The notes under the pieces were generated by a model. It was not told where the DNA came from and did no database searches. It saw nothing but the letters and a program-made list of their open reading frames with translations. DNA of 6,173 bases from a bacterium (lineage in GTDB: Bacteria; Patescibacteriota; Patescibacteriia; 2-12-FULL-60-25), in the NCBI GenBank assembly GCA_020056125.1, contig JAGVIJ010000077.1, positions 1-6,173 of the forward strand, written 5' to 3'. Positions 1 through 5,845 of this stretch are shown here, one piece after another (within the stretch, counting starts at the first letter, position 1; every line of letters begins with the position of its first letter). The translations under genes and the position numbers were made by a program.

Positions 1-98
1 ACATTCGACATTCGACATTCGACATTCGACATTCGACATTCGACATTCGACATTCGACATTCGACATTCGACATTCGACATTCGACATTCGACATTCG
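1..98. repeat. Heptanucleotide tandem array, 14 exact copies of ACATTCG
   Basis: The first 98 bases are 14 perfect, uninterrupted copies of the 7-mer ACATTCG; the array may begin before the window. It ends 12 bp before the ATG at 111, so it occupies the leader of that gene. The unit length is not a multiple of three, so each strand cycles through all frames. Neither the unit nor its complement creates a stop codon, so all six frames are open across it. Perfect identity suggests recent expansion by slippage or active homogenisation. Its function is unknown. Heptanucleotide short tandem repeats between genes are known from other bacteria such as heterocystous cyanobacteria, without an agreed role. 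Confidence 0.97.
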
Positions 99-110
99 AA
101 CTTCCAATCT

Positions 111-1559
111 ATGTCTATCCCACGTTATATCGCCGTCCCGCTGCTCATCTTGCCTTGGGTTTTAGCCCTGGCGGTTTTGGCTTGGATGGTGATTCAACGT
201 TTTCCGCCCAATAGCACCTTTGTCGCGTCGAGCGCTTTGGACGGCCAAAGTATTTTTATCAATCCATTTTTGCCGGCTGAACGCGCCAATTCTCCGGGCG
301 TTCAATCCGACGGTTGGGTGGGGCAGAGGATCACAGATGATCCGGTATATTTTACAGCGCGCGTGCCCGGACCTTACAAATCAGCTGAAGTGGAAATTGA
401 ATATCGTCCGATGCGCCAACCGTTTTTGGAATTCGGCCGCGTGTTTGATTTAGCTAGCCAGGATTTAGACATCTCCCCCATGTTTTCGACTGAATTGCAA
501 ACCGCTGATTGGATTGCGGCGGCTGGAGGATTTGTGCGCACCGGTACCAGCGCATCCACGCTCCAGACCGCAAAAACAAATGAACTGGCGCTGTGGCGCG
601 CTAAGAGCGTGATGCCGTTAAGCATGGATCACGGCGGTGTGTTGCGCGAAATAAAATTATCTTTACGCGGCGCGCATGATTTTTATTTTATTCCGGTAGA
701 CGGCGCTTTGGATGTGACGTTGGGCATCCAAGATTCCAACCGCAAACAATTAAAAACCACAGTGGTGGGCATTCGAGTGTTGCGCGGCTCGGATGAAATT
801 AAAACCCAAGCCTTGCAGACCAGCGGCCGCCAGGACACTAAAATGGGCGAAGTATTTTTTCATCGGATAAATTTAAAAGATTTGGAGCCCGGAGTTTATC
901 GTTTGGCTTTTCAGGCTGACGATGATGTGTTTATTCGTTCCATCAAAACCACGAGCCGGCATTGGGTGGTGGGGCCGCGTTTGAATTTTGGCGATACCGT
1001 GGGTTATTCGGAGGCGATTCTGTCCGGTCGGGCATGGACCAACTCGCGTCATTTAACTTTGGAGACTTTGCACGCCGAGGGATTGCAGACCGTTGGTTTG
1101 GGCTCGGTAAAAATAGCGATTGCGCGAACGCATCAAATTTTCCGCTTGGATCGCACGGATGATGTGCCTGCGCCCGTGGAACTTTCCGTGCCCTTGAGCG
1201 ACATGCGTTTAGTGGGGGATGGTTGGTTTGCTTTTTCACCCGGCGCATTTTTTGAACCCTATCCCAAACGCCTGACTGATGCCACGGATTTGAAGTTAGA
1301 AAAAATTTTCGCCGTGATTACGGATTTCAAATTGCCGGAAAAATTAGCTGATGGCTGGTGGCGCTCGCATTTTACCTATGCGTTGAATGGCACAGAAGAT
1401 GGTTTGCGTTTTGTTTTATCCGCGCCCGGCATAGCTGACCGCGCCGGAGCTGTGGATGTGCGGCGCATTTCCATCACCTATGGCCGCGAGCCTTTGAGTT
1501 TAAAACAATGGTTGTCGTTGTTGCGCCAAGAGGCGGCCAATGTTTGGCACAGGCTTTGA
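111..1559 (+). CDS. Membrane-anchored protein of unknown family with large extracytoplasmic domain
   Basis: I do not recognise the family of this 482-residue protein. It begins with a short polar/basic stretch and one hydrophobic segment at about residues 7-28, followed by RFPP. It has no cysteine or lipobox there, so it is probably a signal anchor with the rest outside the cytoplasm. The remainder is polar, with alternating hydrophobic residues and many aromatic and Gly/Pro turns, as expected of beta-sandwich modules. One strand-rich block lies around 50-130 and others around 190-300 and 310-460. The C-terminus (about 463-482) could be a short amphipathic helix with Trp and Leu. No catalytic motif is evident. 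The ATG at 111 is chosen because the anchor follows at once; there is no clear Shine-Dalgarno sequence, and the frame stays open upstream through the repeat array to the window edge. Base composition resembles that of rmlB and the PEGA gene, so it looks native. Being a real gene is near certain; function is unknown. Confidence 0.85.
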   Translation: MSIPRYIAVPLLILPWVLALAVLAWMVIQRFPPNSTFVASSALDGQSIFINPFLPAERANSPGVQSDGWVGQRITDDPVYFTARVPGPYKSAEVEIEYRPMRQPFLEFGRVFDLASQDLDISPMFSTELQTADWIAAAGGFVRTGTSASTLQTAKTNELALWRAKSVMPLSMDHGGVLREIKLSLRGAHDFYFIPVDGALDVTLGIQDSNRKQLKTTVVGIRVLRGSDEIKTQALQTSGRQDTKMGEVFFHRINLKDLEPGVYRLAFQADDDVFIRSIKTTSRHWVVGPRLNFGDTVGYSEAILSGRAWTNSRHLTLETLHAEGLQTVGLGSVKIAIARTHQIFRLDRTDDVPAPVELSVPLSDMRLVGDGWFAFSPGAFFEPYPKRLTDATDLKLEKIFAVITDFKLPEKLADGWWRSHFTYALNGTEDGLRFVLSAPGIADRAGAVDVRRISITYGREPLSLKQWLSLLRQEAANVWHRL

Positions 1560-1560
1560 T

Positions 1561-1590
1561 CGTCCCACGTCCCGCGTCCTGCGTCCTACG
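1561..1590. repeat. Degenerate heptanucleotide array, about 4.3 copies of CGTCCYN
   Basis: Four consecutive 7-mers (CGTCCCA, CGTCCCG, CGTCCTG, CGTCCTA) and a trailing CG fill the space between the stop codon at 1557-1559 and the ATG at 1592. Five positions are invariant and two vary. The period is the same as in the array at 1-98, but the unit sequence differs, apart from the shared CG. It sits where a ribosome binding site for the next gene would be expected. A real but diverged array is the simplest reading; function is unknown. Confidence 0.85.
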
Positions 1591-1591
1591 A

Positions 1592-1801
1592 ATGCGTATG
1601 AATCTGAATGAATTTTTAAAACGCTTTTTATTCCACCTAACTGTGGCTGGTTTGATTTTGGCCGCACTGCTTTTATTGGGCGAAAAATTGGTTCCAAATT
1701 CAGTTTTGCCGTTTGTTGATGTGATTGATGCTCTGCCGATTTTGCTCGGACTCTTGATTTTAACGGTCTTGGTTCATACGGGGGATGAAACTTCTACTTG
1801 A
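1592..1801 (+). CDS. Small protein with two predicted membrane segments
   Basis: This is a 69-residue protein of unknown family. Hydrophobic segments lie at about residues 12-30 (FLFHLTVAGLILAALLLLG region) and 43-61, joined by a short loop containing GEKLVPNSVLPF; the tail HTGDETST is polar. This suggests a helical-hairpin membrane protein. The basic KR before the first segment favours an N-in, C-in topology. ATGs at 1592 and 1598 are both in frame and only two codons apart, and neither has a Shine-Dalgarno sequence. An in-frame ATG at 1508 would give 97 residues, but it would overlap the previous gene by 52 bp and translate the repeat array as protein, so I prefer 1592 or 1598. It follows the 482-residue membrane protein on the same strand with only the 7-bp array between, so the two are probably co-transcribed and could be partners. 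It may be a real small gene, but no homology was recognised. Confidence 0.6.
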   Translation: MRMNLNEFLKRFLFHLTVAGLILAALLLLGEKLVPNSVLPFVDVIDALPILLGLLILTVLVHTGDETST

Positions 1802-2237
1802 CATTTTATAATAATAATGATAAAGAAGATATAAGCCCTTTTACAGTTATAGATCCAGCGCACGCGGCGTCATCGCTCCAATCGGTGGATTTTTAGAAAG
1901 AAAAGATGAGCTAGATGGTCGTCCTCTTTTTTATGAGCTTGAGAGAGAGATGACGGAGGAACTTGGTATTTTCGAGCAGGCAATTGAAAATACGACTTTT
2001 GTTGCGATTGCTCAAAAGGATGAATTGGGCGGCCTACCGAGATTGGTATTCCGTTCCAAATTAAAGATAACAGCCGCGGAAACAAAAGATTTTTTTATTA
2101 AGCACCATGACTTTGAACATACTGAAATAATTTTTGTTGATTCAAATGAAGTGGCCATAAAGAATTTTTTGATCAAAGAGGGCAAAAATGTTTATTGGAG
2201 TGCCAAGGTTTGCCTACGCGTATTTTTATCTCCTTAA
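1785..2237 (+). pseudogene. Broken Nudix-hydrolase-like gene (frameshifted, no start in core frame)
   Basis: The frame that ends at the TAA at 2235-2237 encodes, just upstream of the in-frame ATG at 1950, IAPIGGFLE and then DGRPLFYELEREMTEELGI. REMTEELGI matches the second half of the Nudix box (REUXEEXGU). The first Gly-Gly is further from the RE than in the classic 23-residue box, as in some MutT-related phosphoesterase-like families. A strand-rich region with FVAIAQKDELGGLPRLVF follows. Within 1824-1949 this frame has no ATG, GTG or TTG, and at 1809-1823 it carries five stop codons in a row. The sequence upstream is protein-like in the next frame (1789-1860: FYNNND, then ISPFTVIDPA) and runs into a stop at 1894. 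One missing base near 1857-1868 would join PA to RGVIAPIGG. An ATG at 1785 could be the old start, but it would need a second, compensating shift. The whole span of about 150 codons matches a normal Nudix protein. The region is far more AT-rich than its neighbours, suggesting acquired DNA in decay. A short product from 1950 would lack half of the Nudix box and is unlikely to be active. Assembly error is an alternative. Confidence 0.6.
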
Positions 2238-2278
2238 ACAGCTAGAAACTTGCTAGACCGCTGCGATTGTGATGAGAT

Positions 2279-2283
2279 AAGGG
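2279..2283 (+). promoter_or_regulatory. Shine-Dalgarno-like site of rmlB
   Basis: AAGGG lies 7 nt before the ATG at 2291. It is the only convincing ribosome binding site in the window and supports that start, which also places the Rossmann motif at the very N-terminus as usual for this family. Confidence 0.55.
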
Positions 2284-2290
2284 CTGAATT

Positions 2291-3310
2291 ATGCGTATTT
2301 TAGTGACCGGCGGAGCCGGATTCATCGGCACCAATTTCGTGTATTATCTCTTGCGCCGGCACCCGGAAGATCAGGTGGCGGTTTTGGACGCTTTGACCTA
2401 TGCCGGGAATTTGGAAAATTTAAAAGTTTTAGAAGGTCATGCGCGTTTTAAATTTTTCAAAGGCGATGTCAATGACCGCGAGTTGGTGCATGGTTTAGTC
2501 GGACAAGTGGATGCAGTGGTGCATTTTGCAGCCGAGTCGCACGTGGATCGCTCCATTCAAAATGCCGCTGACTTTGTGAAGACCAATGTGCTGGGCACGC
2601 AAGTTCTACTGGACGCGTGTCGCGCCAGTGGCAATGTGCGTTTTCATCACGTCTCCACCGATGAGGTGTTTGGTTCGCTCGGGGCTCACGGCGCGTTCGA
2701 CGAAAATTCTCCCTATGATCCGCGCAGTCCGTACAGCGCCTCCAAAGCCGGAGCTGATCACTTGGTGCGCGCGGCTTGGCACACGCACGGCTTGCCCATC
2801 ACCATTTCCAATTGTTCCAACAACTACGGCCCATATCAATTTCCGGAAAAAGTTTTGCCGCTCTTCATCACCAACTTGCTGGAAAACAAAAAAGTTCCGC
2901 TCTACGGCGACGGTTTGAATGTGCGCGATTGGCTGTATGTGGAAGATCATTGCCGCGGCATTGATGCGGTTTTGCGCGAAGGTATTTACGGTGAAACTTA
3001 TTTATTCGGCGGACGATGCGAGCGCACTAATCTTGAACTGACCGAAATCGTTTTGTTCGAAATGGGTTTTGGCCGCGACATGATTCAGCCGGTCATGGAT
3101 CGTCCGGGACATGATCGCCGCTATGCCATCGATTGCACTAAGACAGAACAGGCGCTGGGCTGGCATCCAGAAACTCCGCTCATGGAGGGTTTGCGCAAAA
3201 CCATCGCTTGGTACAAAACCAATCAAGAGTGGTGGCAACGCATTAAATCCGGCGCGTATCGCGATTATTATGAAAAACAATATGGCGGCCGCGAAATAAA
3301 ATCTCAATAA
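2291..3310 (+). CDS. rmlB: dTDP-glucose 4,6-dehydratase
   Basis: This cytoplasmic NAD-dependent enzyme converts dTDP-glucose to dTDP-4-keto-6-deoxyglucose, the second step towards dTDP-L-rhamnose and other deoxysugars. It belongs to the extended short-chain dehydrogenase family. The sequence shows the NAD-binding motif TGGAGFIG (residues 6-13), the family signature DALTYAGN (33-40), HFAAESHVDRSI (78-89), the catalytic Thr-Asp-Glu in STDEVFG (122-128), and the Tyr/Lys pair YSASK (Y148, K152). NCSNNYGPYQFPEK (174-187) and the later PLYGDGLNVRDWLYVEDH and RPGHDRRYAID blocks are typical substrate-binding and C-terminal regions. Its 339 residues are a usual family length and all key residues are present, so it should be active. 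It is followed after 3 bp by rmlA, with which it forms an operon. I see no clear promoter in the 53 bp after the Nudix remnant, so transcription may start there from a weak site or read through from upstream. The symbol rfbB is a synonym. Confidence 0.97.
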   Translation: MRILVTGGAGFIGTNFVYYLLRRHPEDQVAVLDALTYAGNLENLKVLEGHARFKFFKGDVNDRELVHGLVGQVDAVVHFAAESHVDRSIQNAADFVKTNVLGTQVLLDACRASGNVRFHHVSTDEVFGSLGAHGAFDENSPYDPRSPYSASKAGADHLVRAAWHTHGLPITISNCSNNYGPYQFPEKVLPLFITNLLENKKVPLYGDGLNVRDWLYVEDHCRGIDAVLREGIYGETYLFGGRCERTNLELTEIVLFEMGFGRDMIQPVMDRPGHDRRYAIDCTKTEQALGWHPETPLMEGLRKTIAWYKTNQEWWQRIKSGAYRDYYEKQYGGREIKSQ

Positions 3311-3313
3311 ATT

Positions 3314-4390
3314 ATGAAAGCTTTGATTGCCGCCGGAGGACATGCCACGCGCATGCGGCCCATAACCTACACCATCAACAAGCATTTGATCCCGCTGGCT
3401 AACAAGCCCCTGATTTGGCATGCCATTGAAAAGGTGGCGGACGCGGGCATCAAAGAGATTTTCATCAATGTGAATCCGGGCGAGACCGAGATGCAAAAGT
3501 GCGTGGGCGATGGTTCGCGCTGGGGCGTGGCTATTCGCTACATCGAGCAAACCGGCGGACCCAAGGGCTTGGCGCACATCGTGAAAAACGCGCAACCGTA
3601 TTTGGGCGAAGAACCGTTTTTATTCTACCTGGGCGACAACATAGCGCTGGGTTCCATCCGCGAATTTGTGAATGAATTCACCACGCGCAACTTGGATTGT
3701 TTACTGGCGCTCTCCAAAGTTAAAAATCCCAATCAGTTCGGCGTGCCTGAATTTCGCGCTGGCAAAATTATTCGCGTGATTGAGAAGCCCGCCAGCCCGC
3801 CCAGTGAGTTTGCAGTTACCGGCATTTATGTTTATTCACCCAAAATTTTTCAAGCCGTATCTGACATCGCGCCTTCAGCTCGCGGCGAATATGAAATTTC
3901 GGACGCGCACACTTGGCTTATCGAACATGGCGCCAGCCTGGGGCATCAAGAGATTACTGGTTGGTGGAAGGATACTGGCCGGCCCGATGATTTACTGGAA
4001 GGCAATGCTTTGCTCTTGAACGAACTTAAATTGAGCGAGGCTGTGAATGAGGCGCAGACTGATCCGACCGCAGTGATTCAAAACAAAGTGAAGATCGGCC
4101 GCGGCACCATCATCGGACCCGGTTGTTTGATTCGCGGACCCGTGGTCATCGGCGAAAATTGCCGCGTGGAAAATTCTTACATCGGCCCATACACCTCCGT
4201 AGGTTCAGGCGTGGAAATTATTAATACTGAAATTGAACATTCCATCGTATTTGAGAACGCCAAAATTTCGTGCGACCAACGCATCGTGGACGCGCTGATC
4301 GGAAAAAACGCGCAAGTGCTGGCAGCTGAACGCACTTTGCCGCGCGGCCACAAATTGATTGTGGGCGACAACTCGCTGGTGGAAATCTAA
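3314..4390 (+). CDS. rmlA: Glucose-1-phosphate thymidylyltransferase, long type with C-terminal left-handed beta-helix
   Basis: This cytoplasmic enzyme couples glucose-1-phosphate and dTTP to give dTDP-glucose and pyrophosphate, the substrate of RmlB. The nucleotidyltransferase domain (about 1-240) starts with AAGGHATRMRPIT (6-18), the signature loop that binds the nucleotide, followed by NKHLIPLANKP (22-32). QTGGPKGLAHIV (79-90), the metal-site-type motif LGDN (106-109), EKP (157-159), VTGIY (168-172) and WWKDTGRP (217-224) follow. Residues of about 250-325 form hexapeptide-repeat turns (IGRGTIIGPG, VVIGENC, IGPYTSVGSGVEI), the left-handed beta-helix seen in the long RmlA/StrD type. The short RmlA lacks this and is near 290 residues; the 358 here fit the long type. 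The start lies 3 bp after the rmlB stop with no clear Shine-Dalgarno sequence, so translational coupling is likely. The order dehydratase then transferase fits a sugar-nucleotide operon. A different sugar-nucleotide specificity is possible in this superfamily, but the RmlB neighbour supports dTDP-glucose. Confidence 0.93.
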   Translation: MKALIAAGGHATRMRPITYTINKHLIPLANKPLIWHAIEKVADAGIKEIFINVNPGETEMQKCVGDGSRWGVAIRYIEQTGGPKGLAHIVKNAQPYLGEEPFLFYLGDNIALGSIREFVNEFTTRNLDCLLALSKVKNPNQFGVPEFRAGKIIRVIEKPASPPSEFAVTGIYVYSPKIFQAVSDIAPSARGEYEISDAHTWLIEHGASLGHQEITGWWKDTGRPDDLLEGNALLLNELKLSEAVNEAQTDPTAVIQNKVKIGRGTIIGPGCLIRGPVVIGENCRVENSYIGPYTSVGSGVEIINTEIEHSIVFENAKISCDQRIVDALIGKNAQVLAAERTLPRGHKLIVGDNSLVEI

Positions 4391-5692
4391 TTATTCAATC
4401 TCTATAGTCCAGACTCCGGATTGATTGTCGCGTGTCCCGGCCACGTAGATTTTTTTATTCATGAGCGCCAGATCATTTACCCGTTCAAATTCCGCGAGCG
4501 GCGTGCGCAAACGGCCGTCGCGCTGATCCAAATTCAGCATGGCCACTTGAGTATCCGTGCTCAAAATCACATCTTCGCCATAAGTGTGCCAGATGACATT
4601 GGGCACGCGGCGGCTGTCGCGCAAAATCAATTCCGGTTGAGCCGCGGGATTCCACGACCAAATTTCTCCATCGTGTTTGAGTAAAAAGCGTTCGGTCTGG
4701 CGATCGCTCCACGCACGCAAATAATCGCCCGTCACTTTAAAAATCACGGGCTGATCAGCGCGCGGATCCAGACTCAACCAATCGGTGTGATCGCGCAAAA
4801 TCAATCGAGTTTTGGTTTGCGTGTAAAAGCGCCACTGCCCGGCCGGCAAAATCAATCCGCGGCTTTGGAATCTATCCGAGAACAAAACCAAATCCGTGGT
4901 GCCGGTAACATATTGCAGCCAATAATTTTCAAATTCATCCACGCGGCCAGAGCCCAACGATTGTTTAACCGCACTGCCAGCGGTGGAATTGATTTCGAGC
5001 CAAGCTTGAGCCGTCAGACCAATCAAGTCCGAACCGGTCCAATGATAATCAGCTGCGGGCAAAGGGAAAATTTTTGGTTGATTGCGCACATTGGCCAGCC
5101 AAGCGCTCGTGCCTGTGGCGGTGAGGGTTTCAATTAAAATAGCGCGCGAATCTTCAGACCAAGTCAGCGCGGCGGGCGCTGTGAGATTTTGCGCCAAGCG
5201 CGCGGTTTGAAAAGTTTGATCAACATCATTCCAAATCACGAGCGAGGTGGAAGTTCCGCTGGTTTGAATTCCGGCCAGCAGTTTTTCATTGGGCGAGGTA
5301 GAGAGTTGCGTGAGCGCGCCCAAATCAGTTTTCACGGGCTCGGATTTTTTCCATAGTCGGACATTGTTGGCGAACGTGACCAACTCCGGAAAAACCTCCA
5401 ATTGTTTTTGCCACGTCGAGTAGCCGTCCTTTTCAATCCGAATCGTATAGCGGCCGGGCGTCACATTTTGCATGGTAAGCGGCGTGGTTTTGGATTGGAG
5501 TTTGTCGTTGATGAAAATTTTGGCATCTTGCGGCGTTGAATCCACAATCATGGTGCCTTGGCGTTCCACCTTTTCTTTTTTGGGATTCCAGCGATACCCG
5601 GCCGTATAAAAAACCAAGGCCGGCGCTACGACCAAAAAGATGAGCATGAAGATCCAGGGTAGAATGCGGCGGGGTAAAGGGGTTTTTTGCAT
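4391..5692 (-). CDS. PEGA-domain membrane-anchored protein with propeller-like C-terminal region
   Basis: This is a 433-residue protein. After a basic start (PLPRR) comes a hydrophobic anchor at about 10-31, then a PEGA domain at about 46-115. The PEGA domain is marked by GTMIVDSTPQDAKIFIND, by TPGRYTIRIEKDGY (78-91) with its typical Pro-Gly turn and Gly-Tyr, and by the closing WQKQLEV. Residues from about 122 to the end show recurring short strand blocks with Trp and Asp-rich turns (LSTSPNEKLLAGI, TWSEDSRAILIE, IWSWNPAAQPELILRD). They resemble WD40/TolB-type propeller blades, although no clean blade count can be made by eye. PEGA proteins are usually extracytoplasmic and linked to surface layers or the envelope; the precise role here is unknown. 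The ATG at 5692 is chosen because the anchor follows directly; no Shine-Dalgarno sequence is visible. It is convergent with rmlA, the two stop codons abutting with no intergenic base, and divergent from the Fic gene. Composition resembles rmlB, so it appears native. Confidence 0.88.
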   Translation of the reverse strand: MQKTPLPRRILPWIFMLIFLVVAPALVFYTAGYRWNPKKEKVERQGTMIVDSTPQDAKIFINDKLQSKTTPLTMQNVTPGRYTIRIEKDGYSTWQKQLEVFPELVTFANNVRLWKKSEPVKTDLGALTQLSTSPNEKLLAGIQTSGTSTSLVIWNDVDQTFQTARLAQNLTAPAALTWSEDSRAILIETLTATGTSAWLANVRNQPKIFPLPAADYHWTGSDLIGLTAQAWLEINSTAGSAVKQSLGSGRVDEFENYWLQYVTGTTDLVLFSDRFQSRGLILPAGQWRFYTQTKTRLILRDHTDWLSLDPRADQPVIFKVTGDYLRAWSDRQTERFLLKHDGEIWSWNPAAQPELILRDSRRVPNVIWHTYGEDVILSTDTQVAMLNLDQRDGRLRTPLAEFERVNDLALMNKKIYVAGTRDNQSGVWTIEIE

Positions 5693-5760
5693 TGGGTTAG
5701 AGTAGCAGAAATTGGGGTTTTCTGCCTAGCCGGACGCGAGGGGAGGGGCTTTTTTATCCA

Positions 5761-5840
5761 CAGTTTAACTTTTAATATGATTTGACATATGTAAAGTTGA
5801 GAGCTAAACTTTAAATATAAATATCCTTATGCAAAGTTAA
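5761..5840. repeat. Two tandem 40-bp units, each containing an AACTTT...AAAGTT inverted repeat
   Basis: Bases 5761-5800 and 5801-5840 align without gaps at 28 of 40 positions. Each unit contains AACTTT and AAAGTT as inverted half-sites spanning 32 bp (5767-5798 and 5807-5838), so the two sites are centred exactly 40 bp apart. In the first, 13-base arms (5767-5779 and 5786-5798) pair at 11 of 13 positions around a 6-bp spacer; the second is more diverged (about 9 of 12). Forty bp is close to four helical turns, so both sites would lie on the same face of the DNA. They overlap the proposed Fic promoter. I infer a double operator for a dimeric regulator, perhaps the Fic protein itself if it carries the C-terminal winged helix common in this family. 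Confidence 0.65.
5782..5810 (+). promoter_or_regulatory. Candidate sigma-70-type promoter of the Fic gene
   Basis: A perfect -35 hexamer TTGACA (5782-5787), a 17-bp spacer and TAAACT (5805-5810, 4 of 6 matches to TATAAT) would start a transcript near 5817, giving a leader of about 30 nt before the ATG at 5846. The -35 straddles the spacer of the first inverted repeat and the -10 overlaps the left arm of the second, so protein bound to either would block transcription. No Shine-Dalgarno sequence is visible in the leader. Confidence 0.45.
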
Positions 5841-5845
5841 TTATT

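Larger units (their letters stand above)
5693..5845. other. Divergent intergenic spacer between PEGA and Fic genes
   Basis: The PEGA-side half (5693-5755) is GC-richer and holds a small hairpin (GCAGAAA at 5705-5711 pairing with TTTCTGC at 5719-5725) in the predicted PEGA leader. The Fic-side half (5756-5845) is very AT-rich, about 22% GC at 5761-5820, and holds the repeats and promoter listed separately. No convincing promoter for the PEGA gene was found on the minus strand. Confidence 0.8.

Noticed and set aside
1..98. CRISPR array
   Set aside because: The units are 7 bp and directly joined, with no spacers and no cas genes nearby.
1798..1826. TTGACA at 1798-1803 followed by TATAAT at 1807-1812 as a promoter for the Nudix remnant
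   Set aside because: Only 3 bp separate the hexamers, and the best -10 at normal spacing (TAAAGA at 1821-1826) matches only 3 of 6. The AT-rich composition makes such matches likely by chance.
1857..1869. Programmed ribosomal frameshift joining the two Nudix frames
   Set aside because: There is no slippery heptamer of the X XXY YYZ type and no clear downstream stem-loop. The upstream frame also lacks a good start codon, so mutation or sequencing error is simpler.
1950..2237. Intact 95-residue protein starting at the ATG at 1950
   Set aside because: The Nudix box begins upstream of this ATG, so the product would lose the Gly-Gly and the Arg-Glu of the motif. The 95 residues are more likely the 3' part of a broken gene.
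2241..2265. Short inverted repeat around GCTAG (2241-2245 and 2252-2256) as operator or terminator
   Set aside because: CTAG is itself a palindrome, the match is only 4-5 bases and no T-run follows, so it is within chance expectation.
2250..2278. TTGCTA at 2250-2255 with a -10 near 2273 as the rmlB promoter
   Set aside because: The -10 candidate TGAGAT matches only 3 of 6 and lies almost on the ribosome binding site, leaving a very short leader.
3002..3595. 197-residue open frame on the minus strand
   Set aside because: It overlaps rmlB and rmlA, whose conserved motifs are unmistakable. It is a shadow frame without recognisable motifs.
5728..5756. Rho-independent terminator on the + strand (G-rich stretch followed by TTTTTT at 5751-5756)
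   Set aside because: Only a 4-bp stem (AGCC/GGCT) with a long loop can be drawn, and no + strand gene lies upstream for it to end.
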